NCBI GenBank assembly: GCA_019802505.1
Contig: JAFMOC010000070.1
Span: forward strand, 473,501-537,500
DNA: 64,000 nucleotides
From: Corydoras sp. C115
Lineage: Eukaryota > Chordata > Actinopteri > Siluriformes > Callichthyidae
Reading direction: 5' to 3'
Translations under genes and position numbers: made by a program
Part shown: positions 10,582 through 22,639 of the stretch, in pieces
Layout of the letters: each line of letters opens with the position of its first letter
How positions within the stretch are numbered: the stretch's first letter is position 1
Notes under the pieces: model-generated
What the model saw: only the letters and a program-made list of their open reading frames with translations
What the model was told of the DNA's origin: nothing
Databases searched by the model: none

Positions 10582-11499
10582 TCGGGCCCGCCCCCACCTT
10601 GACAACTCAACAGCCCCTTCGCTCTCGACCCTTACAGAGTTGCCACCATCTCTTCTGACGCGACGTCGCCCTCCGAGTTCTGACAGTCACACGCAGTGTA
10701 AACAGACTGGAAGGCGCATGATTTTATTGCTTCTCGTTTTTCATATATGTATATGTATTATCGTGTTTGAAGCGGGTCTGGGAGGGCCAGGGAGGGAGGG
10801 GCCTGGGTTTCAGTGGGCAGGGTTACTATGCATAGCTACGCGTGGATTTGACTTACCATATATGCATATATATTTACACGCGTGTGTAGGTGTACATATA
10901 TGCATAGTAGGAAAAAAAACAAGAAAAATCGTCAGGTACTCTCAATTATTGTTATTTTTTATTTGATTTTTTTTTTGTTCCTTCTTTGGAAAAGTACTTA
11001 CAACTTTGCTCAGTGATATTCAGCCATGGGAGAAGCTCAGCCGAGGACCTCCGCTAAGCTGAGTCGACAGGCTAAGCACTTGACTTGCTCTACCAATACT
11101 ATGTGTACAGATTCAGTTCTCTTCGCCTCTCTTCAGATGGCCCCCTCGCTAATGTATGTTATGATTGACAAGTCATGTTGCAGGTTCAACGTATTGTACA
11201 TAGAGGGCAGGCGGGGACAACGGGGAGGGGAGGGGATCGAGGTTGCCAGACATTGGAAATCGCTCGCAAGTGAAAGCTTTTATGCAAGACCTTTTTTTTT
11301 TCTCCGAAAGATTGTACAGGTGTACAGCTCCCTAGGTTTTGTTCAAGAAATGTTGACTTGAGCTTTTCTTTTGAAGAAAGGGAACTAGTAAAAAATGGAA
11401 TGGCACTCATTAAACAGAGGACCATACCTTAAATTAAGAGCCATGTTAGTTTATTCAGAAAAAAAACCTAGGATTTGCTTTAAATGTTCAGTATTGAAA

Positions 11500-11505
11500 A
11501 ATAAA
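11500..11505 (+). terminator. Candidate proximal poly(A) signal
   Basis: Canonical AATAAA about 920 nt after the stop codon, followed by an A-rich run. If used, the short UTR loses both miR-9 sites. Confidence 0.4.
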
Positions 11506-12338
11506 GAAAAAAAAAACAATTGTATGATATTCTTGCTTATATTTTCATATTAAAACCTGATACAATGCAAAGCATTTTTGTGGCGTTTTGTAGTTTCTAT
11601 AAGCCAGAATGTGTTTTGAGAGCTTTGCCTATACCAGAAACACAAAAAAAAAACAAAAAAAAATGTCGTTCAAGAGTGATTAACCTTGGGCTTTTCAAAA
11701 CTAAGCCATGACATCAGAGAATCTTGCTTTGCTCAACATTTTTTTTCAATTTGTAGAGTTTTTTTAATGTGTATTTCTAATTATATTGAATAATAATAAT
11801 ATTAAGATTCTTTTTAAAAAAAATCTGTGAAATTAACATGCTTGTGTATAGCTTTCTAATATATAAATATATATGATAATAATTATGGTCATAGCATTTT
11901 TGTCATTGTGAGGTTACAGTACAGTTGCACATGTTTGTTTTGTCTTGTTCTATTCTTTCTTTATGCTCCATTCGAAAATCTTTCAGGCGCAAAGCCCTGC
12001 CATAACATCTGATCTAAAATTACAGTCATCGATATATTTCGTTTATAGAGCGTTGCGCCTCTAAACTGCCACTCAGGTGAAAAATGGGTAAACCCTAAAG
12101 TAAGCACACTTCCTATCTGCAAAATAGCTAAATTCCATTCTGGCCTTGGATTGCGAATGATAAACATCCTGTTCCGGATGGAATAAGAGCTTTCCCATAC
12201 GTTTGGCTCCGCCAAACGTCCACCTGCTTGGGTTTGGGGTTCGTTTGTAATTTTCAGTGCACACCTGATACTTATCTGGACGTGTGCTTTGGTTAGGAAG
12301 AAGCACAACCTTGCCGATATGGAAAAGCTTCAGTGTGA

Positions 12339-12345
12339 ACCAAAG
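12339..12345 (+). promoter_or_regulatory. miR-9 7-mer seed match in mef2c 3'UTR
   Basis: ACCAAAG pairs with nucleotides 2-8 of miR-9-5p. It is followed by C rather than A, so it is a 7mer-m8 site. It lies 294 nt upstream of a stronger 8-mer. Confidence 0.45.
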
Positions 12346-12632
12346 CAGATGCTGGTCAGCCTAGGAATCGATCGTATCACTTGAATTGACATTGCACTGA
12401 AAGATTTGAAAGCGTAAAATAAGTTTGCATCGACTGAGGGATATGTTGTGCTATTATGAATTTATGGTTTTGAAAAGGCTGGTTTTGTGAACCCTTTGGT
12501 GTTCTGTGTGTTTTGTTCATTTGTGCCATTCATTCATTTCAGTAAACTCTGATTGAATTCTTCTTTTTTCTTCTTTCTCCCCCTTTGGACTCATGATGAA
12601 TCAGAGTTTTGCCCATATTTGATATATTTCCT

Positions 12633-12640
12633 ACCAAAGA
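12633..12640 (+). promoter_or_regulatory. miR-9 8-mer seed match in mef2c 3'UTR
   Basis: ACCAAAGA is a full 8-mer target for miR-9-5p (pairing to nucleotides 2-8 plus A1). The miR-9 hairpin itself is about 15 kb downstream on the same strand. Site strength is directly visible; regulation is inferred and depends on the long 3'UTR being expressed. Confidence 0.5.
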
Positions 12641-13278
12641 CATGGAGCCACGTCCTTTCAGCTTTGTTCTAGTCCATTCTCTGTGTGGTTTGATTAACTC
12701 TGTTGGTTTGCTTTATGTAATTTACAATAATACTGGTACCTCATATTCACCCTCCCAGTACCTCAGATTACTATTCAACCAGTTGTGATGAGGTAGAAAA
12801 ATCAACAGAACCTAACAGTTGTACAGTATTGTTACATACTATGCCATTGTTTCTTCTATAATTAACCCGCATTATGTATTCATATGACTCCCTGGTTCAC
12901 ATTTTTGGTTTGCTGTTTTTTTTCCCTTAAAAACAAAAATAACAAAAATAACAAAAAAAAGTAGTAACAAATGTAGCTTGTATAAACCTACATTGGGTAA
13001 CATTGAAAGAAAATGTGTTTTCGTTTGTTTCTTTATTTTTTCCTGTTATTATTATTATTATTATTATTTTTTGAAACCAGGAGAAAGAGGCTTTCAGCGG
13101 CATAAGCTGGACTTTGTCGCCACTTGAAGACAAGATGTCATTAAATTAAAAAAAATACACATCTCTGTATCTCAAGGGACTTGATTCAGCTGTATGTAGT
13201 GAAAAATTAATGTATGGATATAAAAATCATTTTCTCCTGCTGGGATTCAAAAAAGTATTTGTATTTTGCAGAGAACTC

Positions 13279-13284
13279 AGTAAA
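13279..13284 (+). terminator. Candidate distal poly(A) signal (AGTAAA)
   Basis: AGTAAA is a common variant signal. It is followed by a T-rich stretch (ggctttctta...tgtcttttaaa) that could act as the downstream element. It would mark the end of the long mef2c transcript. Confidence 0.35.
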
Positions 13285-13521
13285 GTTACTGGCTTTCTTA
13301 GTTACCACTGGTGCCCACGTCTGTTTTCTTTGTGTTGTGTGTCTTTTAAATAATTCTCACTAGTGTTCAGTCACATATCACTACAGTACAGTTCAGAGGA
13401 AAATGAAAAAGAGACAATGAGAACCTAAATTTAATTTACCTGAACTGCACATATGACTCCACAAGTGGTATATTGAGTTGGAGATGTAAGTTATAAGTCA
13501 GAATCCTTCGTTGATAAAATG

Positions 13522-13524
<3 letters not shown>

Positions 13525-13586
<62 letters not shown>

Positions 13587-13604
13587 ATTTTATAACTTAT
13601 GTAC

Positions 13605-13682
<78 letters not shown>
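13525..13682. repeat. Two (TA)n arrays around a 26-bp spacer
   Basis: TA runs at 13525-13582 and 13609-13682 are separated by a short unique spacer (tacattttataacttatgtac). Confidence 0.95.
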
Positions 13683-13683
<1 letters not shown>

Positions 13684-14410
13684 CCATTACCACAAAACTG
13701 AAAACATACAGACGTCCAAAATGCATGGTTAGGTACTTAATGTCCGAAACTCTGGAATAAAAGGAATTTTTCTTTAGAACTGGCAGTTTAACTTACATAC
13801 ATTTGTAAGATTTTATCTGAGAAACAATATATACATATGTGTAAATTGAGCTTTCTACCTGTTCTATTTATTTCACTTGTTTTTCAGTATCTCTACATTC
13901 TGACACTGATTGGCTGGATCCCAGGTATTATTCTTGGGTAAGTGCCAGACAGCATGATAGATGCAGGTAACTCAGCTTATTAAGAGCGTCTTCAGCAGGT
14001 AATTAGCTGAAGCTGGTGAGGCAGATTGTAATTAAACTCAGCTAAACTTAACAAACAAGGTTCAACTCCTGGAGCAGGGTATGTCGCCTGGGTGGAAATG
14101 TACTTTAAAGAATATATCAGCATCGGTATGTCATTGTACTGAAACCGGTAAGTCACAAAATGCAATCTTTTTTGTGATCCCCTGCATATTCCTCTCATGA
14201 TCTGTTCTAGAGAAAGGGTTTTTACTGAAAGTAACATGTCAGTAGGCTTTATGCCACTTCAGATGATATCTGGAATGATGAAGCTGATCCCAGGTCTGCA
14301 TTTCTTGAGGTTATGCAACTTGAACACATTGTATATGAAATGATTGAGAATAGTAACCTGTTTTTAAGGGTTTTAGGTACATGCCATGTTGACCCTCATG
14401 ACATTAACAT

Positions 14411-14592
14411 TACAGTTACATTTGGTCATTTAGCAGATGCTTTTATTCAAATGGACATACAAGGTATCTCAACTTGATGCTTGGAGTCAGAACACAGGTC
14501 TGGCCATGATACATAACCTCTAAAGCAATGAGGGTTAAGAGTCTTTCTTAAGGTAACTTTAGTGGACATGGGATATGAACCTTCATACGTAA
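14411..14592 (-). mobile_element. Degenerate tRNA-derived SINE, reverse orientation
   Basis: Reading the minus strand: a B-box-like GGTTCATATCC, then a body matching the family at 8331 (rev. comp. of caatgagggttaagag), and the tail (rev. comp. of ggtcatttagcagatgcttt). It is more diverged than the copies at 8331 and 47762, so it is an older insertion. Confidence 0.75.
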
Positions 14593-16518
14593 CAAAGACA
14601 CTGAATCATTTAAAGTTTAATCTGTAAGATTTTTATAAAAAAAAAAAAAGAATTCAAAGCAAGTTTTAAACAACGATTACAGTTTGAATTGATTGTGCAT
14701 TAAAGGCATTCACGACAAAATCTCAAAAACACTGACCAATGAGTCTGAGGACATCGTTCCTCTAAACAGAATATCTTTGCTTGTGGGGAGGATGTACTTT
14801 TCTGTATGCATGTGAATGCATGTTCTCTTGCTTTACTGTTTGTTAAAATTAAAATGGGTTAGTGCAATTGTTCATGTTCAGTTAAATATACTTCATATCC
14901 GTCACATGTATAAACCCCCTTAAAAGAGAACAACAATGAGGATAATGCTTTTAAAGGTACAATATGTACCTTTACTTAATATTTGAGATTTGGAGCCCTC
15001 TATGGGAAAACTGTGTCACTGTATAAGGCAGAACATTCTGTAATGTTGGCATTTCAATCCCTTCACTTTCATATATGTCAGAATAGGTCATTCCAGTCCA
15101 GCTGTGTCTTTAGTATTATTATTTTAAAATTAAGAATATTCACATGCAAGGTCATTACACTACAGACATTTTAATGGCTTTTCAAATGTGTCATTTACTG
15201 CAAACTTTGATTATGGAAAATTTACATGTACATTGGCATAACCACGAGGGTACTGACAGTCATGTGACTTAGTCTTAAATACATATTTCTTTTGGAATCA
15301 AGCAGCTCACCATGCATTTATAAATAGATATTTTAAAGATGTGTGGTTAATCTAGTCAATCCCATAAAGCATATAGTAACCTACAAATGTATTATATGTA
15401 TAAAAACGTCCCGCCCTACGAAACAACAATATTCAAACGCTGCCAATGTGTACTTTACCTACAAACGCTGATCTGTATGAACGGCTTGCGGCTCTACATT
15501 CCACTCCAGGTTTATGCTGGCGGCGTGCCATTGCTTTTAATAACTCTCAAACAACCTCAAACTCTATTTTGAAGCAGGAGAAACATTCGTATTAACACGT
15601 GTTCCTCTAATTTTCACTCATCAGCTCCTACAGCGAGTGTGTTCTCACTCACCCTCAAGCATGCAGGATGTAGACAAGCCACGGGCCGCTGCCAAAATCA
15701 CGGCCGAGCTCCGGCCTCATGCCTCGTGACCATTGTAGGAGAAAATGCAAATACGACTCGAGCACAAGTGTGATTTGTATGGTCATCATTTAGAATGTTG
15801 CCGCCGTGCTGCTTCAACCTGATGCTGTGGTGAGGGACCACACAGGGGATGAGTGCGGCTCTCACACCGACTCCTTGCCCACTATGAGCCCACACATGCT
15901 GCAACATGTGTGGCCACAGTGGTGGTGAAGTGGGGGGGGGGGATGTCGACCAAAGATGTCTGAGGCTGGTTAAAATACATGAAGTCTGATCTTGAATGAT
16001 ATTAAGATGTATTCGTATTAATTCCAGACGCCGGCCTTGCAACACTGTATACAACCTAAATTTTGAAAGAATCCCTTTATGAGCTTCATAATTTAGTGTA
16101 AATACATTAAACTATAGGTCGCATACAATTGTAACAGGAAAGTCAATCCATTTATTATTTTTTAATCCTTCTAACAATTCTAATAAACAGATATAAAGTG
16201 CCCTGAGACTATAATTAGGATAAGTGGCTAAGAAATTCAATGAATAAATGAGCTTTAATTGAAAGTTAATTACATGATGCTGCATAGGACATTCAAAATC
16301 AACCCACTCATTCATTCTCACAGGAGACGGAATACCAAAATGCACGAGCTGTGGAAATGCACAAACACATACTGCTAAACTATATGGAACTCATAACATT
16401 ATCCTAGATCCTTAACCACATATCAAGAAAACAATTGGAATCCCTCTAAAACACCAAAGACAAGCACTTGATCTGATAAAATAAGAAAATATCAATATAA
16501 ATAACATATAATGTTATA

Positions 16519-16887
16519 TATGTAACAAATACATTCATTCATTATCTTCCGCTTTATCCTCTATTAGGGTCGCGGGGGGGTTCCCCATGCCCATACAGGG
16601 GAGAAAGTTTTGGGCGCTGGGCCAATACACCCAGGACAGGACACCAATCTATCGCTGGGCGCACACTCACAGACACGCTCACAAACACACTCTATATGGG
16701 GCAATTTTGAGAATTCAATTGACTTGATCCATGTTTTTGGACTGTGGGAGGAAACCGGAGAACCCGGAGGAAACCCACAGGGAGAACATGGAAACTCCAC
16801 CCAGATGGGGATTCGAACCGGGAATCCCTAGTGCTGAGAGGAGAACATGCTAAACACTAAGCCATCATGCTGCCTATGTAACAAATA
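16519..16887 (-). mobile_element. SINE with L2-like tail, flanked by perfect 13-bp target-site duplication
   Basis: The element spans 16532-16874 on the minus strand. It has an A box near 16847-16866 and a perfect B box (reverse complement GGTTCGAATCC at 16809-16819). The middle carries GTTTTTGGACTGTGGGAGG, widespread in fish repeats, and the 3' end has the (ATGA)n-type tail (cattcattcatt on the plus strand). The identical 13-mers TATGTAACAAATA at 16519-16531 and 16875-16887 are the target-site duplication, so the copy is complete and fairly young. Confidence 0.9.
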
Positions 16888-16989
16888 ATAATTCAATTAA
16901 CTGAAAGTCAATACAACAATTATCTCTCTTTTCTCTCAATGCTTGCAATTTTCTCTGGAACTTTTACATTATTATTGCTTTAAGGAAGA

Positions 16990-17222
16990 AACAACAGTAT
17001 GATGGCAACTCAGCGGGTAGCGCCGTCACCTGATGTTTAATTCCATGGGTTAGGGGTTTGTGGTGTTTGCATGTTTTGTGTAATGGTTTCCTCCTGAAAT
17101 CCAAAGAATGCCCCATAGGTGTGATTGTGTTCATCTGTGAGCTTGCCCTCTAATGGACTAGTAACCTGTCCCAGGGGGTTCCCTGCCTTTTGTCCAGTGA
17201 GTATAGGGACAGGCTTCAGCAT
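16990..17222 (+). mobile_element. Diverged SINE-like repeat
   Basis: It shows the outline of a common fish tRNA-SINE: an A-box-like cagcgggtagcgccgtcacc, then gtgtttgcatgtttt, aatggactagtaacctgtcc, and a 3' portion tgagtatagggacaggctt. Similar wording occurs at 37424-37640. A short inverted fragment of a related unit follows at about 17255-17372. Confidence 0.65.
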
Positions 17223-17942
17223 CCTCTATTATCTTTTAAGTTTTCCCTTGTCTTGAACTTGACCTGCATGCCTTTGGACTGCAGAGGAAAACCAGAGCTG
17301 CATAAGGAAACGCACACATACAGAGGGAGAACATCGTACATACATCCTCGGTAGGGTTCTGTGTGGGGAAAACTCTTGATCGTCTCTTTATTTGTGCTCT
17401 GCCTAGTGGACTACGAGTTAAAACTGTGCATTGCAGTGCTTCCTGATGTTAATTCTGCTCTGGGCAACTGCTGACCTTTTTCTTTAACCCTTTAATGCAT
17501 GAATTATGACAACCTGAGTCAGGATTTCTTTTTTTACTGTTTTTTTTTTTTTGCTCTTGTACAGATGCCCTTTTAGTTTTTCTTTCTCTAACATTACATT
17601 CTTCACCTTGGGTCACTTTATTACCCAAAGTCTCTCCATCTGTTAGAATCACTTCACATGAACACAGGTGCAAAATTAACATCTCGACAAAAGTAGCCTG
17701 AGGTTGCAAACAATTACTTTTGTGGAATTTACAGATAAGTTATAGTCGGAATGTAAGATACCACTTGTTTTCCAGGTTGCTAATGGTTTTAAATTAGTAG
17801 AGTTATTTGTTATAGAGACCTGTTGTACAGGATGTGATGGCTCATTGGTTTGGAAGTGTGAGTCAATGATTTTATTTCAGTTTCTCACTTCTGTATTCAG
17901 CGTTAATGGCAATGAAGTTAAAGCATTGAACTGTTGACTGAA

Positions 17943-18206
17943 GGGTTCCACATGCCTATCCAGGGGAGAACATTTCGGGCACTGATGAGAAACACCCAGG
18001 CCAAGCCATCACTTGGTATGCACGCACTCGCGCACACACACACACACACACACACTATATATAGGGGCAATTCAGATGGGGCAATTTAGAGCAGACGATT
18101 TACCTTGAATCCGTGTTTTTGGACTGTGGGAGGAAATGGTAACTCCACCCTGATTGGGATCCCCAGCACTGAGAGGAGAACGTTCTAACCACTACACCCT
18201 ACTTTT
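17943..18206 (-). mobile_element. Truncated copy of the 16.5-kb SINE family
   Basis: It matches the family's middle (gtgtttttggactgtgggagg) and head (cagcactgagaggagaac), and holds a (CA)n expansion at 18030-18056. The ATGA tail is missing. Confidence 0.75.
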
Positions 18207-18802
18207 AAGGCTTAAGTGTGTTTAATACAGAAGTGATGCTATTGTGGTGCAAATACACATTATGCATTTTTACAATAAGAGACCTTTACATGGGATTAAC
18301 GTTGGGGTTTGTAAATATACAACCACATGTATATACTGTACATATTGGTTATGTCTGTAAAGATTCAGGGTAAATCTGCAACATATTTGGAATGTGGCTG
18401 CTTCCTCCATTTCTGTATCGCTCTGACTGGCAGACAGACCTCTGCCGTTTCTGTTTCTTAATTGATTTTAAGCTCCTCTGTTAGTCTCAATGCTGCGCTA
18501 ATGTTTCATGATGACCCACATCGATAGCTGGCTGCACATGAAGCCTGATAATGTGAGCTTTGGTTTACTGAGAAACTACCTGCAAATTTAACTCAGTCTT
18601 GACCCAGTAAACAGCTGCTCAATGTTTCAGCTCTGAGGTCATTTCATCGGTTTCAGGTCAAATTATTGACACATTACCCCCCCCCACCACCACCCCACAC
18701 ACACACACACAGTTTACAGAAAATTATTCACATAAAATATAAATATATATGAACAGTGTACTTTAGTGTGTGTGTACAGCAGCAGTACACACTTCCTTTT
18801 TG

Positions 18803-19226
18803 CTCTCCATGTTCTCAGTTCCACTTTCTGTAAAGATGGACTTTGTAGTTCTACAATTCCAGACTGTAGTCCATCTGTTTGTGTTCTACAGTACATACTG
18901 TGTACGTCCCCTTTACTCTGTTCTAATGGTCAGGACCCCAATAGTACCATCACAGAGAAGGTATTATATGGTTAGTGCATTATTCCTATCCCAGCAGTGT
19001 CACTGAGGTGTTTAAATGAAACTCCAGCAGCACTGCTGCACTAAAACCCCCTCACCACATCAGTGTCACTGCAGAACTGACAATAAACAATCCACCACCC
19101 AAATGATACCTGCTCTGTGCTGACCAATAGAGAACCACAAGAACCACAGGAGACTAACAAGAACAAAGGACACAGATGGACTACAATCTGTAATTGTAAA
19201 TCTACAAAGTCCATCTATATGATAAG
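18803..19226. mobile_element. Foldback / MITE-like element with nested palindromes, copy 1
   Basis: Two 44-bp arms, 18834-18877 and 19173-19216, are inverted copies of each other. Each arm is itself near-palindromic: it starts GATGGACTTTGTAGT and ends GTAGTCCATC. Between them lie non-coding blocks including cccctcaccacatcagtgtcactgc. The same element in the opposite orientation lies at 48455-48845. No transposase frame is present, so it is non-autonomous. I recognise the type as a dispersed fish repeat but cannot name the superfamily. Confidence 0.8.
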
Positions 19227-19227
19227 T

Positions 19228-19286
19228 GGAGGAAAAAGACAATGGAGCCCCCCTCCCTTTTTTTTGCTCCATTGTCTTTTTCCTCC
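19228..19286. repeat. Perfect 21-bp inverted repeat hairpin
   Basis: Arms at 19228-19248 and 19266-19286 (GGAGGAAAAAGACAATGGAG and its complement) are perfect and separated by a 17-bp C/T-rich loop. It abuts the foldback element, so it may be part of it or of an insertion into it. Confidence 0.9.
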
Positions 19287-19560
19287 AGTTGTGTTGTCCT
19301 TAGGTCTATTGCATTGATGAGAATAATCTGCCACCCAAATAATTCTTGCTCGTTGGGGTCCTGACTATTTGAGGACAGATTAAAGGGGACAAAGGATGTG
19401 GAAAAACAGATGGATCCAGTGTTCTGCGTCATTAATAGTTCATATAGTTAAATCTCTTCACACTGCTGTAACCGTCCTTTTAATTTCAAATTAGCATTTT
19501 TTTACCTGAAACCTTTGCTTTGCGGCGTTTGCTGTTGTAGAAAGTAAATAAATCGTGAAA

Positions 19561-19624
19561 CCACTAGGTGGTGCCATTGTATTGTTGATCAACTTGCTAT
19601 CTAAACAGCCACCAGGGGGCAGTA
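19561..19624 (+). promoter_or_regulatory. Tandem CTCF-like motif pair
   Basis: CCACTAGGTGGTGCC (19561-19575) and CCACCAGGGGGCAGTA (19609-19624) both fit the CTCF core CCASYAGRKGGCRS on the + strand; the second is a near-ideal match. They lie between mef2c and mir-9. Motif match is direct; insulator function is inferred. Confidence 0.55.
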
Positions 19625-19794
19625 TTTCAGATTTCAGCGCTCCATTATTAATACAGAGCGCTTGAGTCGTTTTTCTTCTTTACTGTTTTACACTTATTTT
19701 AAAATGTGTTGTGGGACAGAATGTGTTATTTATTATTTAAACTAAATGCTGTGGACACTCTTCCGTTTTTCTGAATCAGCAGCTCATCTTTTAA

Positions 19795-19797
<3 letters not shown>

Positions 19798-19861
<64 letters not shown>

Positions 19862-19893
19862 CATCATCATATTATTATTATTATTATTATTAT
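19798..19893. repeat. (TTA)n microsatellite
   Basis: TTA trinucleotide array of about 95 bp, interrupted once by a short TCA stretch at 19861-19869. Confidence 0.95.
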
Positions 19894-20327
19894 AGAGCCC
19901 CAGAATATTTACAGTGTAAAAAGTCTTTAAGATAAATAATGATTTAAAATATATATTGTATATTAACTCTTACACATTTATACATTAAAGAGCAAAAATC
20001 TTATCATATTATTCACGTCACCAGAAAGTAACGAATTAAGAAATAGATATAAATGTTAGGAATATATCTACATCTAACTTGTTGGCAACGTTCTCTAAGA
20101 AATTAAGGTTTCGTTAAAATGTGGGGTAACAGTGATCTTTTCTAAAACGATAACTAATAATTGCACACAAAATCAAAAGAGAAAAACAATAACGAAATGA
20201 ATAAAGTCCCCCACGTGAGGTCCAATTTAACATACTGCAAACAAATGGAGGTGGTTATAATGATGGTCGTTGCTAAGCAATCGTTTTAATCATTTACCAT
20301 AAACCTGCTACGAAGTTGCTGAAAACC

Positions 20328-20328
<1 letters not shown>

Positions 20329-20371
<43 letters not shown>
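20329..20371. repeat. (AAT)n microsatellite
   Basis: Uninterrupted ATA/AAT run. Confidence 0.95.
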
Positions 20372-20372
<1 letters not shown>

Positions 20373-21339
20373 CATTTTTATTTGAATATTTTCCACTATA
20401 TTTTATGGATTCTAAGTCAGTGTGAGTAAATAAATACAGATTACACAGTCAGACATGAAGTCCATTTATTCAATCACTAAAGCACCCCTCAGGCTGTTTT
20501 TTATTTGCTTTAATGTTTTTTACAAGCTTACTATAAAGGTACCTTGGAGATTACTGCCCCAGTGACAGCCTGCATTCCACGAATGGACATTATTTTCTAA
20601 CATTTCACACTTTAAGTGTTTAATATGTAAAAAACAAACAAAAAAAAACAACGAAAACTTTTTTTTCACTGTTTTTAAAATTACAATACAACGTATAAAT
20701 CGACGGTGATGTTCATTATATTGCGGGATATAGTTTTTTAAAATATTTTCTATAAGATAATAACACGGTGCATTAAATTAATATAATAATTGTAACTCCC
20801 TCTTTGTGAATTTGTCTAAGACAGAAATCGAAATTTCAAACTAAGCTAAAACAAAACACATTTTCATGGTCTGCTCGTCTATTTCCTTCATTAATATATT
20901 GATAATATATGTATTTTATCACAGAATACGATTTTTCAGGTCTTTCGTCCTGTTCTGTTTTACATCCGGTTTTTTTCCTTTTTATTTGTTTGTCGGATTT
21001 TAGAAGAATTTAAAGACACAAATAAAACTGATCATAAAAATAATTAATGCTGATCATTTATAGACTATAGGTTTATTGTACTGATCAAAACGAAATGATT
21101 CAGATCTGTTTCCATCTTTAATCTCCACATTTTTTTAGGCTCGCTGGATGAGAATGATCCAGATTACGATGAACACTGAATTAAGGAGGTTGGGGTTCGA
21201 GTTTTGTGCAAACACGGGGATCAACCCGCATATTAATCGCTTGAAACACTGAGGACATGATGCTGTTCACACAAAGCTCATTTACATCCGAGCATTTGCT
21301 TGTTAAGTGTCTCCTACAGGAGGAGGCTAGAATATCATC

Positions 21340-21382
<43 letters not shown>
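21340..21382. repeat. (AAT)n microsatellite
   Basis: Uninterrupted AAT run; the third such array within 2 kb. Confidence 0.95.
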
Positions 21383-21500
21383 TAATAATTTGAAGTTTGC
21401 TTCTTGAAAGTTCTGCTGGGTTTTTAAATCCTAATGAGGTTCCTCTCGTTCATTTCTTTGGAATTTTACACGCCTTTAATAAGTAGATTTCACAGGTTTG

Positions 21501-21517
21501 GCAGCTAGGTGGCGCCG
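21501..21517 (+). promoter_or_regulatory. CTCF-like motif
   Basis: GCAGCTAGGTGGCGCCG keeps the AGGTGGCGC core of the CTCF motif, with two mismatches on the left side. It has the same orientation as the pair at 19.6 kb. Confidence 0.4.
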
Positions 21518-21894
21518 CTTATCATCGAAGAGCCCGTGCGTGACCCAGATTTAATTTTCCAGAGTTTAAAAATAAAGACTAGAGTACAATTCAAATGCAA
21601 CGAAATCAACAGATGGCGTTTTCGTTCCGTCCTAATTGCTGAGTTCATGTCGGTCTAATGTCGTGAGGAAAATTAAATCTGGTTTCATCTAAAGATGCTT
21701 CAGAAATAAAGTAGAAGCAAATAAAAATATATTCATTAAAATTATTATAATGTGGCTTTGGAGCTATTCGTGTGGCAGGATTATATTCATAACGATCTAT
21801 TGATATAAAATGAAGTGTTCTGTTATGAAATAATCAAAATTCTGAAAATTAAACTTCACAGGTTATGACGGAATCACACGAGCATCTTACACAT

Positions 21895-21995
<101 letters not shown>

Positions 21996-22639
21996 TGGTG
22001 CATAAAAACATGCATCACACGAAATGAATTTCCCTCCTGGAATTATTGCATCTTCAGTCTCATTTTTTTTTCCACTTGGTGTTTTTCAATTGGTGTTTTG
22101 GTTTAACGGTGTAAAGTTTTTTTTTTTTTAATTAAGACTTGCATGTTGTACTTTTAAGAGTTAATTAAAGGGATATGCTGTTATATTAGTGGACCAATAG
22201 ATATTATGCTGCCCTAGCAATTATAATAAAGATTAAGATTAAGATGTGTTTAAAACACTGCTTTGAGGAAAGCGATACAACACTTTATATTTTATTCATT
22301 TATTAGAGCACAATAGACCTGCGCCTATTTGTTATTTGTACTTTATGCTTTGATAAATATCTCCAAGAAAAAATATTTTTCACACAAATTGCATTATTAT
22401 TTAAATTTTTTTTTAGTACGATTCTCTACAAAAAGGGGAAATTAAAAAGATATTAAACATGAGTCCTGATCTAAATATCATTGATAAATTTAGTAAAACG
22501 ACAAACTATCAAACTGGCAAACTATCAGCACGACGAGTCAATAGTCAAATACTAGACAACGCAGTAGTCTTTTTTGGGTTTTTTTTTTTTTTTGGAAAGG
22601 GCCTTCCTATTCTAATTACTTCGTAAATATGCATCAGTA

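Larger units (their letters stand above)
10582..13300 (+). other. mef2c: mef2c 3'UTR (3' end estimated)
   Basis: MEF2C genes have 3'UTRs of several kb. This stretch follows the stop codon with no splice structure. It has long AU-rich runs, poly-U tracts and several candidate poly(A) signals. A proximal AATAAA is at 11500-11505, and a distal AGTAAA at 13279-13284 lies in a well-ordered block (gcagagaactcagtaaagttactgg). Two miR-9 seed matches lie in the distal half. The end at about 13.3 kb is an estimate; transcripts could also stop near 11.53 kb. Confidence 0.6.

Noticed and set aside
13525..13682. Regularly repeated arrays considered as CRISPR-like
   Set aside because: They are dinucleotide microsatellites in a vertebrate genome, with no repeat-spacer structure.
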